Origin: Breviolum minutum Mf 1.05b.01
Taxonomy: Eukaryota; Sar; Dinophyceae; Suessiales; Symbiodiniaceae
Direction of reading: 5' to 3'
DNA length: 64,000 bases
NCBI GenBank assembly: GCA_000507305.1
Contig: DF240180.1
Location: 1 to 64,000 of the forward strand
This document shows, one piece after another, positions 45,018 through 54,626 of the stretch. Positions within the stretch are counted from its first letter, which is position 1. Every line of letters begins with the position of its first letter. Position numbers and translations under genes: made by a program. The notes under the pieces are model-generated. The model ran no database searches and was not told the DNA's origin. It saw only the letters and a list, made by a program, of their open reading frames with translations.

Positions 45018-45178
45018 GCTTGGAGGATATCATCCCATGACTTGGATACGTGGTTAGGATCACCTCCCATTTATTGGCGCCATAAAAAAAATGGCCATTT
45101 GGAAGGGGTCCCACGTTGCCCGATCCTTAGGGGACGAAAACCATCACCATGGCGCTTACTAAATGGGATGATCTAGTG
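45018..45178 (-). mobile_element. Family D element, copy 3 (reversed)
   Basis: CTTGGAGGATATCATCCCATG at the left, TTACTAAATGGGATGATCTAG at the right. GGTTAGGATCACCTCCCATTTATTGGC, GGCCATTTGGAAGGGG and CCTTAGGGGACGAAAACC run in reverse of copy 1. Confidence 0.8.
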
Positions 45179-45204
45179 CAGGAACTTGATCTCTTTTCAG
45201 GGGA

Positions 45205-45353
45205 TAGTTGGACGTACCCCCACCAGCGTACCCTGGCAAATCCCTACATAAGCCCTATATAGTGGGTATCTTTGGGTTATAATCCCCAAGAATACCTAGA
45301 GAACACAGCGTAAATGCCATGGGTACACTCTTAGGGGTACATCCAATTGTCCC
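45205..45353 (+). mobile_element. Inverted-repeat element related to family C
   Basis: ATAGTTGGACGTACCCCC at the left and GGGGTACATCCAATTGTC at the right. The core GGGTTATAATCCCCAAGAATACC recalls family C (GGGTTATAACC, GGGGTATATTGGGG), so it may be a divergent relative. Confidence 0.55.
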
Positions 45354-46389
45354 TTGATTTTTGCAGATTTGCTATGTGTATATATATATATAATTATATA
45401 TATATATTGGGTGTGGCACCCTTCCGCCAGTGGTAGCCATGAAGATTTAGGTTACAATTCCCCGAGCCTAGAAATGTAATCAATAATTCTAGTGGTCACT
45501 GTTAGTGGGTGGGGGGGACAACCAGTGTATATATGAATGTTTATATTACATATATAAATGTTTAAATACAAATGCATTTATGTATGTATATATATACATA
45601 TTTAGTGGAACAAGATGTAGAAATGATCCTACAAAAAGGTGACAAAAAAAAATTAAACATGGTAAGAATCAAAAAATCATCTTCAAGAAACAAAAATCAT
45701 CTAGAAAAACCTTTGTTTTAATCCAACCAATCATTCAAGTAGCTGGTCAATTCACCAGTTTCACTGCTGCTTTTTACCAGATTTCGGGACACATCAACCC
45801 CGTATTCCCAATCTGCCTAGAGAAATAAATCCAAAAAAAAAAAAGCGCCTTTTTTTTGAGTGTTCCAGTCACCCCACCACATGTAAACTTGAACTAGTTG
45901 GTGCGAACCCTTATTGCGACCAGTTGCTTTAGTAGGGAAATGATCCTCCGTTGCAACCATTTGCTCATCACAACCCAGTTCAGTGGTCACCGAAAATCGT
46001 TTTGAGGATGACTAACCGCAAGGATTTGGAACTAAAACGCAGTGTGCCCTGTATATGTATATACAAGTACTTACCGTATGAAAAAAAACACCTTATATCT
46101 GCTCGTGGATGAGTGCATCTAAAACAACGAATCATGATGAAATGTGGATCTTTTTCCAGTTTTCTTAGGACGAGAAAATCACAACATCAGAAGCAGTCAG
46201 TTTTACAAACAAAATGCGCAGAAAGGGTCACCTTCAAAGCCGCCAGGATTTGGTTATTTTTTTTCCAACCACCATGGACCGCCAGAAATGGAGGTTTTGG
46301 ATATGTTCCAGGACACATCTAAGCTTTACAAGCATCCCCTTCGCCAAAAAAAAGCAGAAATGGAAAATTTGAAAATCTATGTAGAGTAC
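45354..46389. other. AT-rich sequence without gene
   Basis: TATATATATAATTATATATATATAT at 45380-45405 and further TA-rich patches to 45600. No frame of 60 codons exists from 45177 to 46112. Confidence 0.5.
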
Positions 46390-46492
46390 GAACCCTTAAA
46401 ACCAACATAGAACCTGAAAATGATTGGTTTCCACAAGAAATCTTCTAAGGGTCCATGTTCATGTTCTATCTATATACATTAAATTTCAGGGG
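46390..46492 (+). mobile_element. Possible family F element, decayed
   Basis: ACCCTTAAAACCAACATAGAACC, CATGTTCATGTTCTATCTATATACATTAAATTTCAGGGGTG. It is a weak inverted arrangement; a similar second unit follows at 46497-46585. Confidence 0.4.
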
Positions 46493-46496
46493 TGCT

Positions 46497-46585
46497 CTTG
46501 TGAAACTAACACGTCAATGGAAAATGTATGGATTTTCATGTTCTATTCAAATTTCAATCGTCCACTGTCATGTTAGTCTACATCG
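46497..46585 (+). mobile_element. Possible family F element, decayed
   Basis: TTGTGAAACTAACACGTCAATGG at the left, CCACTGTCATGTTAGTCTACA at the right, with a paired interior. It has the architecture of family F but no TACCCTCC ends. Confidence 0.45.
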
Positions 46586-46706
46586 GATTTTCTAAATTTA
46601 CGTTGTGTTTATTAGCTCGATGTTTTTGTTCCTGAACAACATTCCGTTCAAGCTTTCAATTCAAATCGTCCCCAGTCTTCCGTGACAACTATATAACTAG
46701 CAAACA

Positions 46707-46815
46707 TACTGTTGATGGAAGAAATCCTGCACCACCTGGGATGTACAAAACCCTGTAACTAATGGGATAAACTACCAACCTCAACTGGTTAGCCGGATTT
46801 CTGAACCATGATTGG
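46707..46815 (+). mobile_element. Family B element, copy 10 (right tip altered)
   Basis: TACTGTTGATGGAAGAAATCCTGC, CCACCTGGGATGTACAAAACCC, AATGGGATAAACTACCAACC, GGATTTCTGAACCATGATTGG. The terminal CAACAG of the right arm is replaced. Confidence 0.8.
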
Positions 46816-47218
46816 ATTGTTACTTAGGGGTACCCGGATTCGAATCCCAAACCACCAACCAACCCAAACCAACCCAAACCATTAGATGAGCCAACATATT
46901 TCAAAACAAAACTCACCAGGGTCAACTGCTCAACTGCTTCACCTCCCGACTGTTCTCAAAGCTTCCGACATCTCCACCTTTTCAACGCCATCCGGGCAGC
47001 TGCCATGGCGTTTCCGTCCGTCCGTGGGTACGCACGGTCACGCAGGGACGCAGGCTGCGGAAAGCTTGACGTTTTTTTGGCGGCACCGTTTGGAAATGCA
47101 CCAATTTTGCAACGAGATTCCCACCCCACAAAAAAAGCCCGGAAACGCCGAAAGCTGGGTGATTTGCTGATCTGTAATATGTGGAATCCAACTTTCATGG
47201 TGTTTTTTCTTTTGAAAT
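46816..47218. other. Unique sequence
   Basis: CCAAACCAACCCAAACC short repeats near 46848-46880. GGATTCGAATCCC at 46829 was tested as a tRNA B box and rejected. Overlapping frames of about 90-119 codons have no motif. Confidence 0.45.
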
Positions 47219-47334
47219 ACCCTCTGGAAAACAAAGATGAAACATCATGAAACCCAAAAATTGGTGATTTGTAGATGTTTCTCCTTTTCCAGGGGGTCCT
47301 TTTTTCAGGTTCCATGTTTGTTTTCAGGGGTGTA
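47219..47334 (+). mobile_element. Possible family F element, decayed
   Basis: ACCCTCTGGAAAACAAAGATGAAAC at the left, GTTCCATGTTTGTTTTCAGGGGTGTA at the right. The interior is not shared with other copies. Confidence 0.45.
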
Positions 47335-48648
47335 GCAAGAAAAGGAGTGCCTTTTTTTTACAAACAAAATTTTAAAAACATCCAACAAAGTTGGGTGAAA
47401 TAACTTAGAATGACTATAGTCTATAGTAGTCATAAATGTGGATGATTGGAGTCTGGGTGAATCTCAATATTTCAGCAACTTGGATGTTCCTAAAATAGCC
47501 GGGCAATTCCACTACTACAACCCCCCTTGTACTCAGGGGGTGAGATATCGCAACAGCTACATCGTTAGATGAAATTTTACCCACATGAACCCCCCAAGCC
47601 AAACCTGTGTGATCCCTTTTCATGAGTTTTGCTGGTTTCATTTTTTGCACGGCTACGGTTTGAGGCCCTCAGAATATGGCTTATTACCCCTAAAAACAAA
47701 GGTTTGGTAGGTTCCCATGGCCCATATACAAGACGGAGTTTGTTGTTCAATCCCCAACAAAAAACTGCATAGGGAACAGACCATTTTCCCGCCCTCCACC
47801 CCCAAAACTAAGGGAATCCCATCATAAACACTAAGTAACCAGGGGCAACTCCCACTCCGCTCAGTTCATCAACTGACGACATTTGTTGACAGATTTTGAA
47901 GGTAGTATACCCTCTGATGAAGTTCGTTGGCATGGAGGAAAATTGCCAAAAAAAAAAAACGAGTTATTTGGAGCATGTTCTATCTGCGACTCTAAGATTG
48001 AAATGGGGAAATATGAGGATATTGACATGCATTTGTGGCCAAAGTTGATGATGTGTTGGAATATGACGTTGAAGAAACAAAAGAAAAGTCATTCCTACAA
48101 AACTGGCATTTACATTCCAGGAAGTTGGGAAGTGTTTTTTTCTCGCCCTTGCAAGAAAAAAACCCTGAGTTTGCCAAACAGTGCTGCAGCATGAGGAAGA
48201 TCTCGTTTCCGAAGTAGCAAGGACTGGCCCCCATTCAAACGCAGGAATCGCTGGGTGGAAAATCCGAAAATCCATCTTCCAACATCCGATCGAGGAAGGT
48301 ACTATTTGGTGTGTTTAAATCAAATCGCGGGAAGCCCACCGCCCCCCGGCCCCCCACCACAACGGTTTCTTAGAGAAAATTCCAACAAAACCCTGGAACA
48401 TACCTCGGACCGAAAAAAAAACACCTGTTTATAAAAAGAATCCTTTCAGATTTGGATTTTGGGATATCTGGGATATGTTTTTTGGGGGGTTGTTGGAATT
48501 TTCACTGAATTTTCCTAGATAGTTTCCTACTATGCCAATTTGTTCCTATGGGTTTCCTGCTGCTGGCATTCGCTGTTCGTGAAGGGAGCCTAAGTGACAA
48601 ACACTTCTACTAATGGATTTTTCTGGTTCTGGGAGGATATAGGTGCTA
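47335..48648. other. Unique sequence
   Basis: GAGGCCCTCAGAATATGGCTTATTACCCC (47668-47696) recurs at 58470-58498. A 103-codon plus frame (47883-48194) has no motif I recognise. Confidence 0.4.
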
Positions 48649-48800
48649 CTTGGAGGATCATCCGATTTAGTAAATGGTTAATGACCATGGTTAGTAAGTC
48701 CCCTCAGTAGAGCTGTTCCCTTTCCAAATTGGCCTAAATGGCCTATAAATGGGGGTTACTAACCACTTACTAAATGGGACGATCCTCCAAGTAGGTGCTA
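48640..48800 (+). mobile_element. Family D element, copy 4, with 9-bp target duplication
   Basis: The element proper is 48649-48791 (143 bp): CTTGGAGGATCATCCGATTTAG at the left, TACTAAATGGGACGATCCTCCAAG at the right. TAGGTGCTA stands immediately before (48640-48648) and after (48792-48800). This defines the family D end as CTTGG and suggests a 9-bp target duplication. Confidence 0.9.
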
Positions 48801-48973
48801 GATACCACGATACGTTCACCCCTTTCTTGGCAGTTTATACCACTTATGAATACCAGGATGTTCGAAATCACCTTCCGAATCGGATGTTCGAAATATGATG
48901 CATTCATTGGACCCAAACATGTCAATTCCAGGTTGGATAAGTTTCAAAATAGCTAGGAGATTCTCCCTTACTT

Positions 48974-49107
48974 TTCTATTGATGGTTGAGAAATCCAGCA
49001 ACCAACCTTACGGTACGGTTGTAGCTGTGAATACCCCTACAATTTACAATCCAAACATTTTAAGTCATCCCAAAAAGTGGCGTAAGATTTTCTGAACCAT
49101 CAACAGT
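48974..49107 (+). mobile_element. Family B element, copy 11 (diverged core)
   Basis: TCTATTGATGGTTGAGAAATCC at the left, AAGATTTTCTGAACCATCAACAG at the right. The usual GGGATGTATAAAACC core is unrecognisable. Confidence 0.6.
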
Positions 49108-49194
49108 TTCGCTATTCGGGATTCCCTAGTAAAAATGTAATAATCCTGGTGACTGGAATCTGGGTGGAGTGTAGTTCCAAACTATACCTTTTTT

Positions 49195-49296
49195 CTAGTT
49201 GGTGGTTTAAACCCAGCCATTTGAAATATATTTGTCAAATTGGATCATATCCCCAAGTAGAGGTGATAATAAAAAATATTTGAAACCACCACCTAG
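49195..49296 (+). mobile_element. Family A element, copy 16
   Basis: CTAGTTGGTGGTTTAAACCC at the left, TTGAAACCACCACCTAG at the right. AAACTATA occurs before (about 49179) and directly after the element, each followed by CC and a T-run. This looks like a long, slightly diverged direct duplication of the target. Confidence 0.85.
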
Positions 49297-49999
49297 CAAA
49301 CTATAGCCGTTTTTCCTGTTGTTTCAGAAAGTTACCATTGTCCCGAGACCCACGGGTCCCTAATCATACGGGTCCCGCTGGAATCCAGGAACTTGATTGC
49401 TTCTCCCCGTCCCCCTCAAGGCAGATACATCCCTACATTTTGAACCTAAAAAAACATCCATTTGCAACGGAAAATCATCTGAACCAAACCTTCATGACAT
49501 TGTGTTCCATGCGTCAATTTTCTAAAATTTGTCGCGAGTACAAGTCTATTTTTGCCCCCTTTGGGTTACTATAAACAGCAGACATATTTCTATAAGCATC
49601 TGCCAGGATATGTATTCCCGCCAAGCATAACCTGGATCTGAGTTGCACTCGGGTCCACCACAGAATTTGGATCACCCACAGAGATGAGCACTTGTTCGCT
49701 CAGGTGGTGGAGAGTCAGCGTGCACCATCGATGTATGTTGGCCAGGATCGTGCTCGAGGTCAAAATTTGGCAAGTCCAAGGATGCGACATCAAACGGGAT
49801 ATCGTTCAGCCACATGTGGATTGGGGGTACCGACCTTTGGTGCATTTCATGTGTAGAAAAATCTCTGTCATTTGGTTTGGATGGGTTTTTCCACTTGTTT
49901 ATAACAAGACTATATAACCTACTTGGAGGACTTACAACAACAACTAACCATGTCAGCAAATGAACCACATACAAACTCATCTGGGCAAATGATTTCCTA
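49297..49999. other. Unique sequence with a lone D-type end
   Basis: ACCTACTTGGAGGACTTAC at 49918 is a possible family D left end. Frames up to 102 codons, none recognised. Confidence 0.4.
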
Positions 50000-50105
50000 A
50001 ACCTGAATTATATACGGAGATTTCGGGGGACACTGGGACACTTCCCTTACTTTTCACCACCATTTAAGGTGACCAAGCGGTGGGAATAGGTCGTTCTAAA
50101 TTGCC
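50000..50105 (+). mobile_element. Possible family I element, decayed
   Basis: TATACGGAGATTTCGGGGG, CCCTTACTTTTCACCACCATTTAAGGTGACC, TAGGTCGTTCTAAATTG. The order matches family I, but neither terminal repeat is intact. Confidence 0.5.
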
Positions 50106-50287
50106 GAGACCCATGCCTTCATGATCCTCCAAGGGGCCCCTCCTCACCTCCCCTGTCACGCGCCACACAAAGCCGCCCTTGTTCAGGCAATCGCCGATGC
50201 TGGCGACCTTAAGCTTAGCTTATAGGCTTATAAGGACATGGCGGCTGGTGACAACCTGGAATCAATGGAAAATGTTGCATGCCTCCA

Positions 50288-50398
50288 AGAAATATCCAAC
50301 AGGACCCACTGAACGGACTCCTAAACCTGAGTATCTCATAGCTCTAGCAACTTACTTAGGGGTCCGTTGGTAAGGTTCCATTCAATTTTTGATGGAAT
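50288..50398 (-). mobile_element. Family J element, copy 3 (reversed)
   Basis: GGACCCACTGAACGGACTCCTAAACC, GAGTATCTCATAGCTCTAG, TTAGGGGTCCGTTGGTAAGGTTCC and TCAATTTTTGATGG are the reverse complement of copy 2. Confidence 0.8.
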
Positions 50399-50670
50399 GC
50401 CTGCTTGGTGTTTTTGTTTAAAGCATATCCTGAAAACGACGGCCTCGTTTGTAAAAAGCTACGGTAGTATTAACTTGTTGGAATATGCGAATCTTAAATA
50501 GTAAACATTCACCATAAACCCTCAACATCCGCCATCTGATCGGTTTTTCAGCATGATGGACAAACGGAATAAATTTTTCACCAACCTAGATGTCCCTGAA
50601 TTTCCCAAAATACTTTAACCAGGAGTCATCCCTTTTCTGTTGGTCGGTTTTCTACCTGAAAAAGATCGCC

Positions 50671-50962
50671 CACTTGGAGGATCATCGCATTTAGTAAATG
50701 TTTAATAACCATGGTGATCGTTTTCGTCCCCTAAGTACGGCAATGTTCCCTTTCCAAATAGCCTTTTTGTTGGCTTATAAATGGTGGTGATCCTGACCAT
50801 GAGCCCCCAAACGCCATGAAAAATAAAGTAAATAGCCACCAAAAAACCAGGGTATTTACCGTAAAACCCTCTAAAAATGCAGGTTTGGGGAGCCCATGGT
50901 GGTTGGTATAAGTTGGGGGTGATCCTAACCACTTACAAGTCATGGGATGATCATCCTCCGGT
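50671..50962 (+). mobile_element. Family D element, copy 5, with internal insertion
   Basis: ACTTGGAGGATCATCGCATTTAG at the left; CATGGGATGATCATCCTCCGG at the right. CCCTAAGTACGGCAATG and CCCTTTCCAAATAGCC follow. The GGTGATCCTGACCA end-piece appears once near 50786 and again as GGGGTGATCCTAACCACTTAC at 50918, with about 130 bp of other DNA between. Confidence 0.75.
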
Positions 50963-51097
50963 CCAAGCAACATATATAACCAACCAAAACATCACCTCAT
51001 CACCACCCGAAACCCGCCACCTCTTCCGTGACGGTGGCTCGGGGTTCCAGACCACGGCTAAAGGTTTCAGCGCTTTCAGCTCCTGTTCCCCCAAAAC

Positions 51098-51223
51098 TAC
51101 TTGGATGTGCCAGAGGAATTGGTAAATGGATAGTAAATGGGCTATAACCCCAATATACCCCATGTAGAAGTAGATTATAATCCATTTACTAGCCATTTAC
51201 TAACTTCCTGGGACATCCAAATA
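51098..51223 (+). mobile_element. Family C element, copy 3
   Basis: TACTTGGATGTGCCAGAGGAATT at the left, TAACTTCCTGGGACATCCAAATA at the right; GGGCTATAACCCCAATATACCCC core, reversed relative to copy 1. Confidence 0.85.
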
Positions 51224-51240
51224 TGTCAATTTCATTGCAC

Positions 51241-51270
51241 CAACTGTTGATGGAGAAAAATCTAAGAAAA
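51241..51270 (+). mobile_element. Solitary family B end
   Basis: CAACTGTTGATGGAGAAAAATC lies 18 bp after the family C copy, with no partner. Confidence 0.4.
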
Positions 51271-52570
51271 AAACACAGGCTAGGTGAGATGTAGTTGTTT
51301 TAAAAGAAACAATGTAAGTTCAAATCACACTATGTTTATGGTATAATATGATGTAATACATCTTGTTTGTGGTTTTTTGGATTTCTTTCCATAAAGTGTA
51401 TGTGGCATTATCCTTCCAAAGTAGCACAGTAGGTAAAACATGGTACTGAAGAAGCTGACTGCTTCGACATCATTGATTTAGGTGGTACCTAGTATCATGT
51501 CAAGTCTGAAACATGTATATCCTCTTGTTTGCAAGTGGTTCCTAATCATATTATGAAAGAACATAAAACCCATGAAAAGATTTACAAGTGGTTCTTGGGT
51601 TCAACAGACCACGTTCAATACAGAGGCTAACTCACATCCTAGTGTATCATGTAAAAAACAATAGGATTCCTAAGAGGGGGTGATGATTCTCCTAATCTTC
51701 CCTGACGTTCCCCAAGCTTCCCCAATCTTCCCTGGGAATCCTTAAGGTTCCCCAGTTACCCCCCTTGAACACCCCCCCCTTAAGAACCCTACCAATACAT
51801 TGGTAAACATTCATGGATGATCCTTACGGTTTATGATTTAAAGTCCCTCATGTTCTAAGCGGGTGATTGTTCACCCCAAAAACCTTCAAACACCTCAAAA
51901 ACTCATAGGAAAAATTCCCATGATTCTCAGCTTCTCGCTTCCCACATAGCAAACGGTCCGGTCACCACCGGTTGAGCCGCTCAGCACATTTTTCTCGTCG
52001 CATACCTCCAGCAAACCTGGGCAAACAAATCCAAAATATACTCCAAGGGGAACCAAAAAAAGGTGAGGCATTTTCGGTGCGATTTTTTTGGCCAAAAAAA
52101 CAGAACAGAATTCTGTTCTAAGTAAGCTACTAGTAAACTATCAATCAGGTCTTGAAAACATGTTTTTTTTTCAGGAGCGGTGTACAGGTACTGAAGCCTC
52201 AAAGAAACGTGGACTGCATTCAAGTTGTGCGATACCAAGTTTGGAATTTGCTGAAGTTTTTTCAAAAGAGAAAAAAAAGAAGACTGCCCGAGGTGGGGAC
52301 ACCGACGAAAGAACTCTGCCGATTCATTTTTGTCAAAATGATCATGGTAAGAATAGGGATATTTAAATATATATATATATATATTTCAATGTGTTCGATA
52401 ATATATCTGTTTACATCTTCTTAATTTTGGTAGAGGAACTTCGCAATTTTACACCCATGAATAATGTTTTTCTTGGCGGTAACAAAAGCACGCTCTGAAG
52501 ACAGCAACACACAGCCAGCCCCGTCCTATATGGGTTACTGGGGCATGTTTGTGGAAGAATGAATGATGTT
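51271..52570. other. Unique sequence left of the GC-rich block
   Basis: Clustered CTTCCC motifs (51715-51760) and a TATATA tract (52365-52385). Short frames only. Confidence 0.45.
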
Positions 52571-52592
52571 GCATGGACGTGGAGTGATTATT

Positions 52593-53576
52593 TCACGGCA
52601 GGTATGTATCCTCCAGGTGACCTGGTGTGTGGATACTCTTCTTTCGGCGCTCGGGGTCTTCCGCCATGCAAATTAATTCGTCGGCCCTTCCTTCTCGCAC
52701 CAGCGTGCGGAAGTCTCCGGCTCCAACTAGACGGTGCGCCACAGAGCCGGCCACCTCATCTAGTGGGACCTTGCCAATGGCTTGGCCGAGGCCTTCTTCT
52801 CGGGTCCGACAGTGAAACAACATGCGTTGTCGGATGGCCGCCCGTGCATTGCCGGACAGGACGACTTGCGATGATGGCATCCAAACAAGACCCAAACGAA
52901 AGTCGATGCCCTTGACGCTGGTCAACGCAGCCGCTGGATCCAAACGGGTGACATCCAGCTGGAAAGTCTTGGCTATGCGTTTTGTTGACCTGCATGGGCG
53001 AATTAAAGGCCAGACCGGCGTCACGAAGGAGCGCTTGGCCCAATGCAATGATCTTGCGTGCATCTGTCTTCTTTGGCGCGTCGTAAGCCTTCTCGGATGA
53101 GACGGCGAGACGTACTGCACGAATTAGGGAACCATCGGCCAATGGGCGGGGGGATTTAAAGACCGCCTCCTGCCCAATTTCGGCGATGGCCGTGAGAATT
53201 CCGCGGACGGAGGGGGTCCGCACCTGAAAGCAGTAGCGTGCGTGTTCACACACGCGCTGCAGGAGCCCGAAGATTTGGAGGTCTTCTTTTTTTCACACAT
53301 ACTGGACTTGCCAGGCGTCAGGGAGGTCAGAGCTTCTGCCTGTCGCTTCAGGATGGCCGTGCATACCAGGGACAGCTGCTTCAGGTGTTCGGAGCCCGGT
53401 GCGATCCAAGCGTCGCGAACGTAGATGGGGCACGGCCCCCGTCTTGCACAGGGGGGGGTTGTCTGTTGGACCCCCACCGACCGAGCACGTGCAACACATA
53501 GCACCTGGCAGAGACGCACGACCGCCAAACGTGCACCTCTGAAAAAAAGGAGCTCGGAATTCAGACAGCTCTGCAC
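52593..53576 (-). pseudogene. Frameshifted protein-coding remnant of unknown family
   Basis: I do not recognise the family. Three consecutive minus-strand segments in different phases read as one protein of about 320 residues. The first is about 94 codons (53576-53294, phase 1) and includes IYVRDAWIAPGSEHLKQ. The second is about 101 codons (53286-52984) and includes VRGILTAIAEIGQEA and KIIALGQALLRDAG. The third is about 128 codons (52979-52593) and includes TFQLDVTRLDPAAALTSVKG and ENGLISH-like mixed composition ending GRADELICMAEDPERR before a TGA at 52593. Codons prefer G/C at third positions, unlike the surroundings. The phase changes fall at an A7 run (53287-53293) and an A4 run (52980-52983), each explained by one base. 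That means either a young pseudogene or base-call errors in homopolymers. The true start is unclear: no ATG is evident upstream, and an intron or further frameshift near the C-run at 53450 is possible. Confidence 0.55.
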
Positions 53577-53683
53577 TCTGAACAGACAGACAAGATTTGT
53601 CCACTAAGGGCCGTTGGAATCCAGACGGCTCGGCACTCTGAAAAGACAGACTCAGACACGATTTGTCCGCTAAGGTGCCGTTG
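53557..53683. repeat. Imperfect 60-67 bp tandem duplication
   Basis: Two copies (53557-53616 and 53617-53683) share GAATNCAGACNGCTC, GCACTCTGAANAGACAGAC and GATTTGTCCNCTAAGG. The second carries a 7-8 bp insertion (CTCAGACA). They lie on the upstream side of the minus-strand coding remnant. Confidence 0.9.
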
Positions 53684-53735
53684 CTTTTTTCTCTTGCCTC
53701 GTTCTTTTATCTTACGTTCTAAAAACGCCCTTCTC

Positions 53736-53842
53736 TACTTCTAAAAAATCTCTCAGGACAGCAACTCACTCGACTTCTCACAGGCTTTCTACTTCTAAAA
53801 ATCTCTCAGGCCAGCAACTCACACGACTTCTCACAGGCTTTC
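53736..53842. repeat. Near-perfect 53-54 bp tandem duplication
   Basis: TACTTCTAAAAAATCTCTCAGG through CACAGGCTTTC occurs at 53736-53789 and again at 53790-53842, with about three differences, one in an A-run. It is the second tandem duplication within 300 bp. Confidence 0.95.
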
Positions 53843-53925
53843 GCCGTCCGACGTGTTCGGAAAAAGTCTCCGAGTTTGTGGGGTGGGCCCCGTGCTCGAA
53901 CACCGCGCCTCCACGAATTGACGAG

Positions 53926-53954
53926 CGGCTTGGACCTCGTCCTGGTCCAAGCCG
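53926..53954. other. Perfect 11-bp stem, 7-nt loop
   Basis: CGGCTTGGACC and GGTCCAAGCCG flank TCGTCCT. It lies about 10 bp inside the right boundary of the GC-rich block. No T-run follows directly, so a simple terminator reading is not supported. It may be the tip of an inserted element. Confidence 0.85.
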
Positions 53955-53962
53955 TCGTGCGA

Positions 53963-54030
53963 TTATATGACACCAACCCAAACAATGCTGTATTATAAGG
54001 GCAAATTCCTCAAATTTACATTTGCATCAA
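53963..54030 (+). repeat. Low-copy repeat, partner at 38.1 kb
   Basis: ATATGACACCAACCCAAAC, TGTATTATAAGGGCAAATTCC and TCAAATTTACAT match 38085-38150 in order. The homology begins where the GC-rich block ends, so it may mark an old insertion boundary. Confidence 0.65.
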
Positions 54031-54331
54031 GTTTGATTTTTTTCAAAATGGGTCTCAATTTTCATGACCTGAATCTGCTTTCACCGTTGTTTAGCGAGGT
54101 TTTCAGTCGTTCAAAATTTAACGACAATTCCTTCAACATGAGATCCCACGCCCTCTCCTTCTTAGGCCTCCCCCCCTTCTAGAGTTACTTATTCCTGCCT
54201 TATTCCTGAAACATGAAAATAGCACCGAAAGTAAGGCCTTAGGAAGGGATTATTAACCACCATCCCCTTTTTTAGCCCGGCCGTTAAGGCCTTATTACCT
54301 GAGGGAAAAAGTGGCATTGGGAGAGTACCCT
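54031..54331. other. Unique sequence
   Basis: Short plus-strand frame (53967-54182) with no motif; paired TTATTCCTGCCTTATTCCTG tandem near 54189. Confidence 0.4.
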
Positions 54332-54477
54332 TACTTGGATGTCCCAGGAAGTTAGTAAGTGGGTTACAACCTACTTATAACCTCAATATTCTCCATTTAT
54401 AAGTAGGTTAAAACCCATTTACTTACCGTTTATGTAATAACTCCATTGATCCTAACTTCCAACGGTACATCCAAGCA
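54332..54477 (+). mobile_element. Family C element, copy 4
   Basis: TACTTGGATGTCCCAGGAAGTTAG at the left; CCTAACTTCCAACGGTACATCCAAG at the right. The core GTGGGTTACAACCTACTTATAACC is reversed and slightly longer. Confidence 0.8.
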
Positions 54478-54626
54478 GATTCTCAATGACACCCCAGCAA
54501 CTTCTCAGCAATTTCGTCTCAAAGTCCAGAAGTTGTGCGGCATGAGGATTCTCTGCCTGGATTTTTTTTTTAGTGCTTGGTTGCGGACAACCTGACATGA
54601 ACCAAGAAATCCTGGTTGTTTCAAAA

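Noticed and set aside
46740-46840. Possible tRNA gene (GGTTAGCCGG as A box, GGATTCGAATCCC as B box)
   Set aside because: The A-box-like part belongs to the right arm of a family B element, and no acceptor stem or anticodon arm can be folded.
53926-53954. Intrinsic transcription terminator
   Set aside because: The stem is strong but no T-run follows on either strand directly, and the context is eukaryotic.
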